Shown one piece after another: positions 14,794 through 23,992 of a stretch of DNA of 64,000 bases. Location of the stretch: contig CANNEA010000006.1 of NCBI GenBank assembly GCA_947503525.1, forward strand, positions 124,001 to 188,000. Reading direction: 5' to 3'. Each line of letters opens with the position of its first letter. Positions within the stretch are counted from its first letter, which is position 1. The notes under the pieces were generated by a model. It was given only the letters and a program-made list of their open reading frames with translations, did no database searches and was not told where the DNA came from. The DNA comes from an uncultured Carboxylicivirga sp. (GTDB taxonomy: Bacteria; Bacteroidota; Bacteroidia; Bacteroidales; Marinilabiliaceae). A program made the translations under genes and the position numbers.

Positions 14794-15747
14794 ATGAAAC
14801 AAATACTCTTAACATCCATCTTAATACTTGCTTTATCAAACATCCAGAGTGATGCTCAAAAACTAATTGATGTAGTGCGCTTTGCTTCAATTGAAAAGTC
14901 GCGCATGCTATTGGCTCAGGAAGACGACTTTACAGATAGCTGGAGTCCTTTGGATATTGACATAAGAATGCAAAAGCCCAATAGCAGCAAAGACGAGTTA
15001 TTAGAGTTTATTCCTACTCAAGCCAGAACCTGGAATACTAAAGAAATAGCTTTGCTGAAATCCTTACTGGAGAAGATTGATGATGAAATAGCTAAGGAGG
15101 CTTACCATCTAAATCTGCCGGATACCATCTATTTTATTAAAACCACCCTGGATGAAGAGTTTAAAGGAGCCTCAGGATATACCCGAATGAATTATGTAAT
15201 ACTCAATGGCGAAAAAGTAAAGGCAAGCAACCCCATGCTCGATCACCTGATTATTCATGAACTGTTTCATGCGCTGTCCAGGCATGATCCGGTTTTCCGA
15301 TCAGAGATGTACGCCTTAATAGGTTTTAAGATGATGAATGAGATTGAACTATCTGATGAATTACAGGCCCGGAAGCTGACCAACCCTGATGCACCATACC
15401 TGGATAGTTACATTAGCCTGCAACACAAGGAAGAGGAGTTTGATTGCACTATGCTTAACTTTTCAAACAAAACGTACAGGGAAGGCAGTGTGATGGAATA
15501 CATCAACATAGGTTTCTTAAAACTAAGTGGTGATAAAGAAAAGAAGGTAGTGTATAATAATGGTCAAGCTGTGATATATTCAGTAAAGGAGGTAAGCGGT
15601 TTTTTTGAGCAGGTTGGAAATAATACTAATTACATCATTCACCCGGAAGAGATACTGGCAGAAAACTTTACACACCTGCTTTTGAATACTAAAGACCTGC
15701 CAAACCCTGAAGTCGTTAATAAGATAAAGCAACTATTAAAGGAATGA
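14794..15747 (+). CDS. Secreted zinc metalloprotease-like protein
   Basis: 317 aa with a signal peptide (residues 1-21). The zincin motif HELFH lies at 155-159 in a helix (DHLIIHELFHALSRHDPVF), with the glutamate and both histidines present. Near the C-terminus the segment HPEEILAENFTHLLLN carries Glu residues suitable as third zinc ligand, as in gluzincins (E-N-F after a helix). This combination supports an active metallopeptidase exported to the periplasm or outside. I cannot assign a named peptidase family. Single gene preceded by a repeat-like element. Confidence 0.75.
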   Translation: MKQILLTSILILALSNIQSDAQKLIDVVRFASIEKSRMLLAQEDDFTDSWSPLDIDIRMQKPNSSKDELLEFIPTQARTWNTKEIALLKSLLEKIDDEIAKEAYHLNLPDTIYFIKTTLDEEFKGASGYTRMNYVILNGEKVKASNPMLDHLIIHELFHALSRHDPVFRSEMYALIGFKMMNEIELSDELQARKLTNPDAPYLDSYISLQHKEEEFDCTMLNFSNKTYREGSVMEYINIGFLKLSGDKEKKVVYNNGQAVIYSVKEVSGFFEQVGNNTNYIIHPEEILAENFTHLLLNTKDLPNPEVVNKIKQLLKE

Positions 15748-15934
15748 GTGGGCTATAAATGCTAAGTAAATCCATCGTTTTAAAGTGGATTATACTTGTT
15801 AGCGCTTAAAATTGGGATACAGAAACATGCACCAATAGCATAAGAACAAACTATTAATATCCTACTAACTTAAAAAATGAGATGCTGCATAGCACCACTG
15901 TTGGTAGGTATTAAAAACACGCAAAATCGATAAT

Positions 15935-16771
15935 ATGAAATACAAAATTTTAATTTTTATAGGATTATCATTATTCATCAATCTTTCGGCACAGGATGAA
16001 CCAAAAGAAAAAAGTCCCAAAGGAATGAGTTATATGCCTGAAGGAACTTTTCTAAATTACACGATGACACCTGTTGGTACAACAACTGTTAATGCATTTT
16101 GGGTCGGAAATGAAGTAACAAATTCTGAGTATGCAGAATTTATAGATTATGCAAATGCACATCCTAATGAAGAGTTGAAGATGGTAAATTTGAATAACTC
16201 AGGTGCATATAAATATAGAAACACACCAGCAAGTGTTGTTGACATGAATGAATTCTTAACGATTGTAAAGTATTCAGAGATTAGTGATGTACTGATTGAT
16301 TTTAATAAACTTCCGCATGAAGACTATTTTTACAATAAAAAGTATGCGAACTATCCAGTTGTTGGTATATCCAATAAAGCTGCTCAATGGTATTGTGCCT
16401 GGAAAACTGAAATGGAATTTAAAAAGCATTCATCAAAAGGAAAACCTATATACAATAGTTACAGACTTCCGACTGAAAATGAATGGATATACTTAGCCAG
16501 TCAAATACAAATTATTCATAAGGACTACAATCCAAAAAATGTTGTTGCATCAAACAAGGGAAAAGCTGACATACTGAAAATACATCATCTACTTGACAAT
16601 GTTTCAGAATGGACTTTAACAGATACTTTCAACAATGACACTAAGCAAAAAATAGTCAAAGGAGGCTCCTGGTTTGGTAATCAAGGAATTTATGACCGTA
16701 AAACATTCGAAGAACATACTGCTAAAAGATATATCGGATTTAGGGTTGTTCGACCATATAGTTTAAAATAA
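15935..16771 (+). CDS. FGE-sulfatase (SUMF1-type) domain protein, exported
   Basis: 278 aa with a signal peptide (ILIFIGLSLFINLSAQ). The body follows the formylglycine-generating enzyme fold: MPEGTFLNYTM, FWVGNEVTNSEYAEFIDYAN, YPVVGISNKAAQWYCAWK, YRLPTENEWIYLAS, DNVSEWTLT, VKGGSWFGN and a closing YIGFRVVRP. It lacks the active-site Cys pair of true sulfatase activators, so it is more likely a structural or ligand-binding member, as with gliding-motility GldJ/GldK-like lipoproteins of Bacteroidota. No sulfatase gene is adjacent. Repeat copy 3 follows 13 bases after the stop. Confidence 0.85.
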   Translation: MKYKILIFIGLSLFINLSAQDEPKEKSPKGMSYMPEGTFLNYTMTPVGTTTVNAFWVGNEVTNSEYAEFIDYANAHPNEELKMVNLNNSGAYKYRNTPASVVDMNEFLTIVKYSEISDVLIDFNKLPHEDYFYNKKYANYPVVGISNKAAQWYCAWKTEMEFKKHSSKGKPIYNSYRLPTENEWIYLASQIQIIHKDYNPKNVVASNKGKADILKIHHLLDNVSEWTLTDTFNNDTKQKIVKGGSWFGNQGIYDRKTFEEHTAKRYIGFRVVRPYSLK

Positions 16772-16784
16772 TAACACCCCTGCT

Positions 16785-16850
16785 CAGCGAAGTGCGATAG
16801 CTATCGTACTGCAAATCGCTATAAGAAAAAGATAGTTTTTAACGATCAGG
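16785..16850 (+). repeat. Palindromic core repeat, copy 3, with GATAGTTTT tail
   Basis: 36-bp core (CAGCGAAGTGCGATAGCTAT ... AAATCGCT) at 16785-16820, followed by an AAAGATAGTTTTTAACGATC tail. The same second tail type follows copy 5 at 30008. The rest of the gap to 17065 contains an isolated GC-rich patch (CCTGGCTCCCGCGCGTGTCT at 16928-16947) of unknown nature and no gene. Confidence 0.8.
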
Positions 16851-17065
16851 TCTTGTAGGCTTTAGATAGATTAATTTACGGTTTACAGCTATAGATACAG
16901 ACATCTTAGCGCTAACTAAAAAAAGAACCCTGGCTCCCGCGCGTGTCTCTTGCGTGGATAAGATGCAATACAGGTTCGCATCAGAGCAGAATTTATTAGG
17001 CAATATTCACAATTAGCATAAAAGTAAAATAGAGTGACATTAGACTAACCAAACCTAAATAAATT

Positions 17066-17710
17066 ATGAACAAGTCAAGCCTACTTTTAACATTATTCTT
17101 AAGTATCTCATTTCTCAGTTTGCAAGGGCAAGGAAATTGGTCGCTAAGAAGTAGTTTCGGAACAGCAAGTGGTATTAATGCTGTAGACGGCTATTACTTT
17201 TCATTTGATGTTGGAATCCCATTATTCAAATCAATAGAATTAGCACCTACTTTTAACTTTGTTTCAACAATTCCTTCAAATCATATTGTCAACAGCTGGA
17301 ATTCACAATTTCCGGGTACACTGGATTCATTTGAAGGTTCCATAAATCAAACAAGTTATGGTGGTGACCTTATGGGGTCTGCAAGTCTGTTAATCTTGTT
17401 TAAACCATTTGATTTAATAAATAACTCAAAACTAGAAAAACATGAATTAGCAATTGGTACAGGACTTGGGTTCAAAAGCTATTCATCAAGCCTTTCGGTT
17501 TATGAAGTCATTGATGGTAAAAATGAACTCACAAGTTTTGGATATGAAACAAATCAATCCATTGAACCATACTACGGAAAAGTGTTTTATAACTATCACT
17601 TTTCAGAAAAATTCTTCGCAGGAATCGTTGCAAGTTTAGATGGGTATGATGCAGAAGCAACGGCACTGTTTGGATTTCAGATAGGTCTTAATTTTTCAAC
17701 GAAAGAATAA
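17066..17710 (+). CDS. Outer-membrane beta-barrel-like protein
   Basis: 214 aa. Signal peptide (LLLTLFLSISFLSLQGQG), then alternating amphipathic strands with aromatic ends (NWSLRSSFGTASG, YYFSFDVGIPLF, KVFYNYHFSEKFFAGIVASL, ALFGFQIGLNFSTKE). The size and strand pattern fit a small 8-stranded barrel of the porin/OmpA-barrel type common in Bacteroidota. No specific ligand or partner is indicated. Single gene. Confidence 0.7.
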   Translation: MNKSSLLLTLFLSISFLSLQGQGNWSLRSSFGTASGINAVDGYYFSFDVGIPLFKSIELAPTFNFVSTIPSNHIVNSWNSQFPGTLDSFEGSINQTSYGGDLMGSASLLILFKPFDLINNSKLEKHELAIGTGLGFKSYSSSLSVYEVIDGKNELTSFGYETNQSIEPYYGKVFYNYHFSEKFFAGIVASLDGYDAEATALFGFQIGLNFSTKE

Positions 17711-17836
17711 AAAAACGGTTAACAGGTAAATCCCTCGCATTGAAATAACAAAAGCTGGCCGGAGCTTTAATCGAGGACTTTGAATTTAGAATAATAAAAA
17801 ACTAAGCGTTAAAAATACCAAAGCAAGTAAAGCAAT

Positions 17837-18271
17837 ATGAGAATTAAAGATTACACAAATAGAAATAAGTTTATATCATTCTTTACGATGTATTCGGCAA
17901 TGTTTTTGGGGATCTTAATGCATCGATTGATACAAGCGGACTATGCTTATGCACTAATGAAAATAGAATTGACTGACTTTATTGTTCCTCTATTTGTAGG
18001 TTTTGTATCAGCCACAAAAATGAATAAGGTTAAAATCGTGATTAGCCAAATTAAAGACCTGGCAAAATTAAAGGAATGGATTAATAGTTACTTTATAGCT
18101 CAGGGTGGAGATGTTTTACACAGTAGTAGCCAATATATTCTTTTTGAGAAAGTAGAATTAGTCAAGCGTATCTTTAGAAAAACTGTGAAAACCTATTATG
18201 AGGTAAGTATTAAGGAAGATAGAGCTGAAATAACAGGTCCCTTCTATAGAAAACCCAAAATAAGAAAATGA
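17837..18271 (+). CDS. Uncharacterised small membrane protein
   Basis: 144 aa. Two hydrophobic segments near the N-terminus (FISFFTMYSAMFLGILMHRL and FIVPLFVGFVSATKM) separated by a short loop, then a charged ~90-residue soluble domain (VVKTYYEVSIKEDRAEITGP-like strands). I do not recognise a family. Single gene upstream of repeat copy 4. Confidence 0.65.
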   Translation: MRIKDYTNRNKFISFFTMYSAMFLGILMHRLIQADYAYALMKIELTDFIVPLFVGFVSATKMNKVKIVISQIKDLAKLKEWINSYFIAQGGDVLHSSSQYILFEKVELVKRIFRKTVKTYYEVSIKEDRAEITGPFYRKPKIRK

Positions 18272-18768
18272 TTAAAAGCTGCTGTAGATAAATGATGGAA
18301 TTTGTATTAAACCGTTATTTTTAAATAACCAAAACTGGAGAACAATGAACCAACTCCCCCAGCTCAGCGAAGTGCGATAGCTATCGTACTGCAAATCGCT
18401 GTAATAGATATAATGGCAAGTGACTTATCGTTACAGATAAGTTGTAAGCAAGTAAAAAGAGAAAATTTATTGAAGAAACGATAGTACAAACTTAACAGAA
18501 ATTTATTTTGTTTTCCCCTCGCACCTCTTTTAAGAGGCCTTAGTACAGAATTGCAAAGCCCGCAAGCCCATCCGCAAACCAAAGTTTGCAAAAGAGCTAT
18601 TTCTTTTCTAACACAGTTCTTGCAATAAATGATATTTCCTTTATACCGGGTCATTAGCAACTAACGAAAATGTATACATCATCTACCAAAATGTTTATGT
18701 GATATGCCCCTTGTGTGCCCTTACTTTGTATCGTGATAATTTTCATTAAAAATTAAAGCATTAAAATC
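18272..18768. other. Repeat-filled gap before the SDR locus
   Basis: Contains palindromic repeat copy 4 (18365-18450), a CCTCTTTTAAGAGG hairpin (18524-18537), an element related to the RT2 leader inverted repeat (GCAAGCCCA 18562-18570 and TTTGCAAAAGAGC 18585-18597) and an AACTAACGA motif at 18660. A Bacteroidota-style -7 box TACTTTG occurs at 18722-18728, 40 bases before the aldo/keto reductase remnant, and may drive the downstream genes. No gene seen. Confidence 0.55.
18365..18450 (+). repeat. Palindromic core repeat, copy 4, with ATAATGG tail
   Basis: Core 18365-18400 (identical in pattern to copy 3), then tail GTAATAGATATAATGGCAAG TGACTTATCG TTACAGATAAGTTGTAAGCA as in copy 2. The core folds as CAGCGA/TCGCTG around a near-perfect 20-bp palindrome, AGTGCGATAGCTATCGTACT. 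Confidence 0.85.
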
Positions 18769-18870
18769 ATGAAATACAAAAAAATAGCGAACACAGGTCT
18801 CTACCTATCGCGGTTCTGCTTTGGTGCCATGCCCTTTGGCGAGCAAAATCAAAATAAAATAAACGTTTAG
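18769..18870 (+). pseudogene. Remnant of an aldo/keto reductase gene (first 33 codons)
   Basis: ATG 18769 opens a 33-aa frame reading MKYKKIANTGLYLSRFCFGA and then MPFGEQNQNKINV before TAG 18868-18870. The first 22 residues match the N-terminus of aldo/keto reductases and closely resemble the intact gene at 19879 (MKYKNLGNTGLYVSELTLGT). The remainder of the gene is missing. The intact SDR gene starts 11 bases after the stop, so the deletion seems to have fused an AKR start to the SDR upstream region. It may now act only as a leader peptide. Confidence 0.75.
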
Positions 18871-18881
18871 GAGTAAAAATT

Positions 18882-19790
18882 ATGTCAAGAAAATATTGGA
18901 GTGCAGACGACATACCCAGTCAAAAAGGCAGGGTCTCAATAGTTACTGGTTCAACGAGCGGGATAGGCAAGGAAACTGCAAGAGTGTTAGCACAGAAACA
19001 ATCGACTGTGGTACTTGCTGTTAGAAATGTGTCAAAAGGAGAGAAGGTTGCAGAGGAAATACGAGTAGACCATCCAGACGCCGACATTTCGGTTATACAG
19101 TTGGATCTTTCCAGTCTTCGTTCAATTCAAGCGTTCAGTTCGCAGTTTTTAGCAAATTTCGACAGACTTGATTTGTTGATCAACAACGCAGGAGTAGCGT
19201 GCCCTTATGCCATGACTGACGACGGGTTTGAAATTTTGATTGGTACAAATCATTTAGGTCACTTTGCATTGACCGGACATTTGATCGAGACACTCAAGAA
19301 AACACCAGATTCCCGCGTGGTGGTCGTTTCCGCTGGCGCTCATAAGTCCTCGAAGATCGATTTGGATGATCTGAATTGGGAAAAGCGAAAATACAGCAAT
19401 TTTACGGCGTACGCAGATAGCAAATTGGCGAATCTCTACTTTGCCTATGAGCTGAAAAGGCGGCTTGAATCAAAAGGTGGCAACCCTATGGTTACAGCCG
19501 CTCATCCAGGATGGACGACATCAGAACTTCAGCGTGGCTTTGTGAGATTTTTAAATATATTTTTCGGCCAGAGCAAAGATATGGGAGCACTGCCAACACT
19601 GCGAGCTGCAATAGACGAGAATGCGTCTTCGGGTGATTTTTTCGGCCCAAAGGATTTTTTTGAACTGCACGGCGCACCAATTAAGGTCGAATCAAGCAAG
19701 CGCTCACATGATGTCGACGCGGCGCAAAAGCTTTGGACGCTATCTGAAGAATTAACAGGGATAAAATATGAATGGAATGGAACTAAATAA
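18882..19790 (+). CDS. Short-chain dehydrogenase/reductase (retinol-dehydrogenase-like)
   Basis: 302 aa. Classical SDR: cofactor motif TGSTSGIG near residue 22, LLINNAGVACP (NNAG), catalytic YADSK (Tyr-x-x-x-Lys) after VVSAGAHKSS, and AAHPGWTTSELQ after the active site. Such proteins oxidise or reduce alcohols and carbonyls with NAD(P)H; the substrate is unknown. By eye the gene is richer in GC and in codons such as GCG and GGC than its neighbours, suggesting acquisition from another lineage. It lies between the AKR remnant and an intact AKR gene, followed by an AraC regulator, a typical carbonyl-stress or redox arrangement. Confidence 0.9.
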   Translation: MSRKYWSADDIPSQKGRVSIVTGSTSGIGKETARVLAQKQSTVVLAVRNVSKGEKVAEEIRVDHPDADISVIQLDLSSLRSIQAFSSQFLANFDRLDLLINNAGVACPYAMTDDGFEILIGTNHLGHFALTGHLIETLKKTPDSRVVVVSAGAHKSSKIDLDDLNWEKRKYSNFTAYADSKLANLYFAYELKRRLESKGGNPMVTAAHPGWTTSELQRGFVRFLNIFFGQSKDMGALPTLRAAIDENASSGDFFGPKDFFELHGAPIKVESSKRSHDVDAAQKLWTLSEELTGIKYEWNGTK

Positions 19791-19878
19791 AAACTAAAAA
19801 TACTAATGAGATGAAACGAGTCACGCTAAAGCGTGAGGAGTTCCATGAGTTACCATTGAAAATTAAAATATATAACGA

Positions 19879-20910
19879 ATGAAATACAAAAATTTAGGAA
19901 ACACAGGATTATACGTTTCGGAGTTAACACTCGGAACCATGACCTTCGACAAAGAAGGTGGAAGTAATACCGGAGTGATTGGAACAACCGGACAGGAACT
20001 GGCCACAAAAATGGTTAATCTCTCATTGGATGCGGGTATTAACATTTTTGATACCGCCAATGTATATAGTTCGGGCGAATCGGAAATTATGCTCGGCAAA
20101 GCCTTAGGTGATAAAAGAAAAGATGTGCTTATTGCAACTAAGCTATATAATACCGTAACTACCGGACCCAATGACCTTGGCACAAGCCGCCTGGCGATTA
20201 TGCGGGAAGTGGAAGCCAGTTTAAAACGGCTGGGAACCGATTACATCGACCTATATCAGGTTCATCAATTCGATGCAACAACACCTCTTGAAGAAACAAT
20301 GAAAGCACTGGATGACCTGGTTCGTCAAGGAAAGGTGAGATATATCGGTCTTTCAAATTTCAGTGCATGGCAAATTGCCAAAGCTGATGGATTAGCGAAA
20401 TTATTGGGCACCGAAAAATTCTGTTCTGTTCAGGCTTATTACTCATTAGTGGGACGTGAATTGGAGAGGGAAATTATACCTGCTTCAATGGATTTAGGAT
20501 TGGGAACTTTGATATGGAGCCCCTTAGCAGGAGGCTTTTTAAGTGGGAAATTTACGCGTACAAGTGAAGCTTCAGGGCGAAGAGTAAATTTTGATTTTCC
20601 ACCGCTTGAAAAGGATCAAGGTTTTAACATCGTGGATAAACTAATGGAAATTGCAGAAAGTAAAAATGCTTCTGTTGCACAAATTGCATTGGCCTGGTTG
20701 CTTCACAAACAAGGTGTTACCAGCGTAATAATTGGAGCACGAAAGGAAGAGCAGCTAATTGATAACCTGGGAGCAGCCGATATTGTGTTAAGCGATGATG
20801 AAATAAAGCAATTGGATAAAGTAAGTGCTATAAAACCGGAATACCCTCAATATCTACCCACTTGGCAACGTGGACAAAGCCTTTTTGACCGCATAGAAGA
20901 TCTCAAATAA
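19879..20910 (+). CDS. Aldo/keto reductase
   Basis: 343 aa TIM-barrel NADPH oxidoreductase. Visible are GINIFDTANVYSSGESE (Asp58, Tyr63), LIATK (Lys88) and YIDLYQVHQFD (His near 129), which form the complete AKR catalytic tetrad, plus VRYIGLSNFSAWQI and the cofactor-binding tail SVIIGARKEEQL. The typical substrates are aldehydes and ketones; the specific one is unknown. It is 88 bases after the SDR gene and before an AraC-type regulator read in the same direction. The AKR remnant upstream of the SDR suggests two AKR copies once flanked the SDR. Confidence 0.93.
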   Translation: MKYKNLGNTGLYVSELTLGTMTFDKEGGSNTGVIGTTGQELATKMVNLSLDAGINIFDTANVYSSGESEIMLGKALGDKRKDVLIATKLYNTVTTGPNDLGTSRLAIMREVEASLKRLGTDYIDLYQVHQFDATTPLEETMKALDDLVRQGKVRYIGLSNFSAWQIAKADGLAKLLGTEKFCSVQAYYSLVGRELEREIIPASMDLGLGTLIWSPLAGGFLSGKFTRTSEASGRRVNFDFPPLEKDQGFNIVDKLMEIAESKNASVAQIALAWLLHKQGVTSVIIGARKEEQLIDNLGAADIVLSDDEIKQLDKVSAIKPEYPQYLPTWQRGQSLFDRIEDLK

Positions 20911-20934
20911 TATTAAAACAATTATTTATAAATC

Positions 20935-20989
20935 AACATCTTTGCTTTGCTGTTGTTAAAGAAAGGGAACATTGGCGGCCAAAGATGTT
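20935..20989 (+). promoter_or_regulatory. Inverted repeat between aldo/keto reductase and AraC genes
   Basis: Perfect 10-bp arms AACATCTTTG (20935-20944) and CAAAGATGTT (20980-20989) separated by 35 nt, then TTTTATAG. It could be a weak terminator of the reductase gene or a regulator-binding site 29 bases before the AraC start; the sequence alone does not decide. Confidence 0.4.
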
Positions 20990-21017
20990 TTTATAGTTTT
21001 ACATTAACTATATACCG

Positions 21018-21944
21018 ATGAAACATATAAACTTTAAAAGTATTACGGAATTTAACCAGGCTCATCATTTTCCAAAGCCTGAAAATCCGCTTTTTAGTAT
21101 AGGATGTAAAACCTTAAACGCCGATGAAATTGAGAACTGTGCTGCGCCGTCTTCGGAAGAAGTTAGTTATAGCAATCAGTTTTATCTCATCAGCCTTAAA
21201 AACATCGTTTCGGGTGAAATTCTTTACGGACGTACAAAATACGATTGCGATACCGGAACCTTATTGTTTTCTGCACCTAATCAAACATATACCTTAAAAG
21301 ATGTAGTTATTAGTTCAGAATCCTGGCTTATTGCTATTCACGAAGATTTTATTCGCGGACTGGATATACGCAAATTGATTAAAAATTACAATTTCTTCAA
21401 CTACAATGTCAATGAAGCCTTGCATCTGTCTCCGAAAGAAGAAAAAATCATCAAGCTTATTTTTAAAGGGATTGATGCCGAATATAATAACAACCAGGAC
21501 GAGTTTAGTAAGGAAATTATCATATCACACTTAGAAACCTTTTTAAAATATGCCGACCGCTTTTACAAACGTCAGTTCCTGAATCGGAAAGAAATTAATA
21601 AGGCGCTATTTACTCGTTTCAAGGATATTTTGGATGAGTATTTTGAATCGAACCAATTTGAGGAAAAAGGGATCCCATCAATAGAATGGATGGCCGGGCA
21701 ACTTGGTGTTAGCCACCGCTACATGAGCGATACCATAAAAGCCGAAACTGGAAAAACGGCAGTTGACCAGATTAACCTGTATTTGATTGAAGAAGCCAAA
21801 AACCTATTGCTTTCACCTAATGCTTCAATCTCAGAGACAGCTTATAAATTGGGATTTGAATATCCACAATACTTTTCACGTCTATTCAAGAAAAAAACAG
21901 GGATTAGTCCTAAAGCGTATATTGAAAATGGAGGAGTGAATTAA
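21018..21944 (+). CDS. AraC-family transcriptional regulator
   Basis: 308 aa. The N-terminal ~190 residues resemble a cupin-like AraC sensor domain (LISLKNIVSGEILYGRTKYD, TLLFSAPNQTYTLKD). The C-terminal ~100 residues are the double HTH: LGVSHRYMSDTIKAETGKTA, then INLYLIEEAKNLLLSPNASI, ISETAYKLGFEYPQYFSRLF and KKKTGISPKAYI, the diagnostic AraC signature. It likely regulates the adjacent SDR and aldo/keto reductase genes, by location only; effector unknown. Confidence 0.93.
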   Translation: MKHINFKSITEFNQAHHFPKPENPLFSIGCKTLNADEIENCAAPSSEEVSYSNQFYLISLKNIVSGEILYGRTKYDCDTGTLLFSAPNQTYTLKDVVISSESWLIAIHEDFIRGLDIRKLIKNYNFFNYNVNEALHLSPKEEKIIKLIFKGIDAEYNNNQDEFSKEIIISHLETFLKYADRFYKRQFLNRKEINKALFTRFKDILDEYFESNQFEEKGIPSIEWMAGQLGVSHRYMSDTIKAETGKTAVDQINLYLIEEAKNLLLSPNASISETAYKLGFEYPQYFSRLFKKKTGISPKAYIENGGVN

Positions 21945-22136
21945 TTCACTATTTCTAATGGTGTATAAACTTATAGTATTTCCATCGCCTATTTCAAATT
22001 ATAATAAAAGTTTTTGAAGAAAAGGATTCTATATTTTTCAGGAACAGTTACTTCATTAATTGTAGCTAAGCAACAATATCATCAGCCCGATGTTAAACTC
22101 AACGAATTAGCAATTAAAACATAAAAACACTCTGAA

Positions 22137-23240
22137 ATGAAATTTCTATCTTATATTATATTATCAGCCATGCTGGCGATTCTCGTGTTATCAGTTATCT
22201 ATGTATCAAAGAAAACCATTTTAATATTTAATATTGAAAATACACGACTTGTATATCTTGGATTTAGTTTGCTTACTCTACTTTTTCTTTTTGGCTTTGG
22301 TGCTTTTATGAATGCTACCGGAGCATTAGGACATATAATCTATAGAATTACAGCGCTTGCCATTGGTGTTTATCTTTTTCTGGTATTCTCATTTTTAATT
22401 GCCGACGGTATTAATCTATTCGTAAAACTAAGCCCTTCTAACTTTGGTGTTATTGGCTTTGGATTGGCTTTCATTATTTCTGTTTTGGGCTATTGGAATG
22501 CATCATATATTAGAGTTACTCCTGTTAATATTCCAATGCAGGGATTAAACCAAGAGCTTAAAGCGGTGCACCTTACCGATATTCATATTGGGCATTTCAG
22601 AACCAATGGTTTTTTGCAAAATATTATCAATAAAACCAATGCTCAAAATCCTGATGTAATATTTCTAACAGGCGATTATTTGGATAGTAAATACGCTTTA
22701 AATAAAAAATACTTTGAGCCCCTAAAACAACTTAAAGCACCTGTGTATTTTGTAGATGGTAATCACGACCATGCGACGAATAACGATAGTATTGTGGCCT
22801 TAATGCGAAGTGTTGGTGTTAAGGTTTTAGAAAATGAAGTTACTCACTTAAATGGCTTGCAAATAGTTGGGCTGAACCACATGCTTGCCGACCAAAATTC
22901 GCTTGATATGCATGCTTCAGGACACAATCCAACTATTGAAGAAACCTTGCCTAAATTAAATATTGACAAAGAAAAGGCCAGCGTACTTCTCCATCATGCA
23001 CCCAATGGAATTAAACATGCAAACCGGTATGGTATTGATTTGTACCTTGCCGGACACACCCATGCCGGGCAGATATTTCCCTTTAACTTTTTTGCTGATA
23101 TGATGTTTGAGTACAACCGTGGCTTACACGATTTTAAAGGAACAAAAGTATTTGTTTCGGAAGGCCTTGGAACCTTTGGCCCTCCATTCAGAATAGGAAC
23201 AAAAAGCGAGATTATATCGCTTACATTATCACCGAATTAA
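22137..23240 (+). CDS. Membrane-bound metallophosphoesterase
   Basis: 367 aa. Four N-terminal transmembrane helices (residues ~1-120) are followed by a calcineurin-like phosphoesterase domain with all metal-binding motifs: LTDIHIGH (146-153), GDYLD (179-183), GNHDH (208-212), LLHHAPN and AGHTHAGQIFP. It belongs to the YkuE/YaeI-like membrane phosphoesterases, some of which hydrolyse lipid-linked pyrophosphates such as UDP-diacylglucosamine; the substrate here is not known. Single gene, no operon partner. Confidence 0.92.
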   Translation: MKFLSYIILSAMLAILVLSVIYVSKKTILIFNIENTRLVYLGFSLLTLLFLFGFGAFMNATGALGHIIYRITALAIGVYLFLVFSFLIADGINLFVKLSPSNFGVIGFGLAFIISVLGYWNASYIRVTPVNIPMQGLNQELKAVHLTDIHIGHFRTNGFLQNIINKTNAQNPDVIFLTGDYLDSKYALNKKYFEPLKQLKAPVYFVDGNHDHATNNDSIVALMRSVGVKVLENEVTHLNGLQIVGLNHMLADQNSLDMHASGHNPTIEETLPKLNIDKEKASVLLHHAPNGIKHANRYGIDLYLAGHTHAGQIFPFNFFADMMFEYNRGLHDFKGTKVFVSEGLGTFGPPFRIGTKSEIISLTLSPN

Positions 23241-23409
23241 AAAATGAGATTGCACGCTTGAATAAATTTTAGACCGTATTTGTATACTTTTATCTTCAAA
23301 GGTATTTAGACCTCGCCAAGCCAATTGTAAGCATCCCGATAGGCATCGGGCTACCAAAGAGCTTATAACAAAACTTAAGCAGCATAAAGAAGTCAGAAAG
23401 ATCAATCGA

Positions 23410-23853
23410 ATGATTAGAAAATACACAACAAAAGATAAGATTAATGTTATTGAGCTCTTGAAGCTCAATACTCCTGAATTTTTTGCCCCATCCGAGGAAA
23501 GTGACTTTTACAATTACCTGGATAATGAAATTGAGGATTATTTTGTCATAGAAGAAAACTCAAGGATTATCGGTTCGGGAGGGATAAATTATTTCCCTAA
23601 AGAAAAGATGGCAAGACTATCGTGGGATATAATAAACCCGGATTATCAAGGGAAAGGAATTGGCAAGATGCTTACGCAATATAGAATTAATCATATTAAA
23701 ACTAATCCAACAATTGAGTATATTGAAGTTAGAACAAGTCAATTCACCACTAAGTTCTATGAAAAAATGGGATTTGAATTAGATTGTATTGCGAAAAATT
23801 ATTGGGCAAAAAATTATGACTTGTATCAAATGAAACTGAAAATAAAAGGCTAA
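23410..23853 (+). CDS. GNAT-family N-acetyltransferase
   Basis: 147 aa. MIRKYTTKDKINVIELLKLN is a typical GNAT opening. The acetyl-CoA pyrophosphate loop is NPDYQGKGIGKMLTQYRI (Q/R-x-x-G-x-G). Motif B ends with FYEKMGFELD. It transfers an acetyl group to an unknown amine. The preceding gap (23241-23409) carries a small CCCGAT/ATCGGG hairpin at 23335-23350 and no gene. Confidence 0.9.
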   Translation: MIRKYTTKDKINVIELLKLNTPEFFAPSEESDFYNYLDNEIEDYFVIEENSRIIGSGGINYFPKEKMARLSWDIINPDYQGKGIGKMLTQYRINHIKTNPTIEYIEVRTSQFTTKFYEKMGFELDCIAKNYWAKNYDLYQMKLKIKG

Positions 23854-23992
23854 TACCAACAAGGGCTAATTAAACATATATTAGCCGACTGGTTTAGGTA
23901 GCATCATCGTTTCAGCCAAAGGCCCTTATTAGAAATCTTGGACAATGTTGTAAATAAGAAAGCAGTAGCTTATTAATATAAAAGATGTGTAA

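Noticed and set aside
16928-16990. GC-rich patch as a tRNA gene
   Set aside because: No cloverleaf arms or T-loop consensus could be fitted; the patch remains unexplained.
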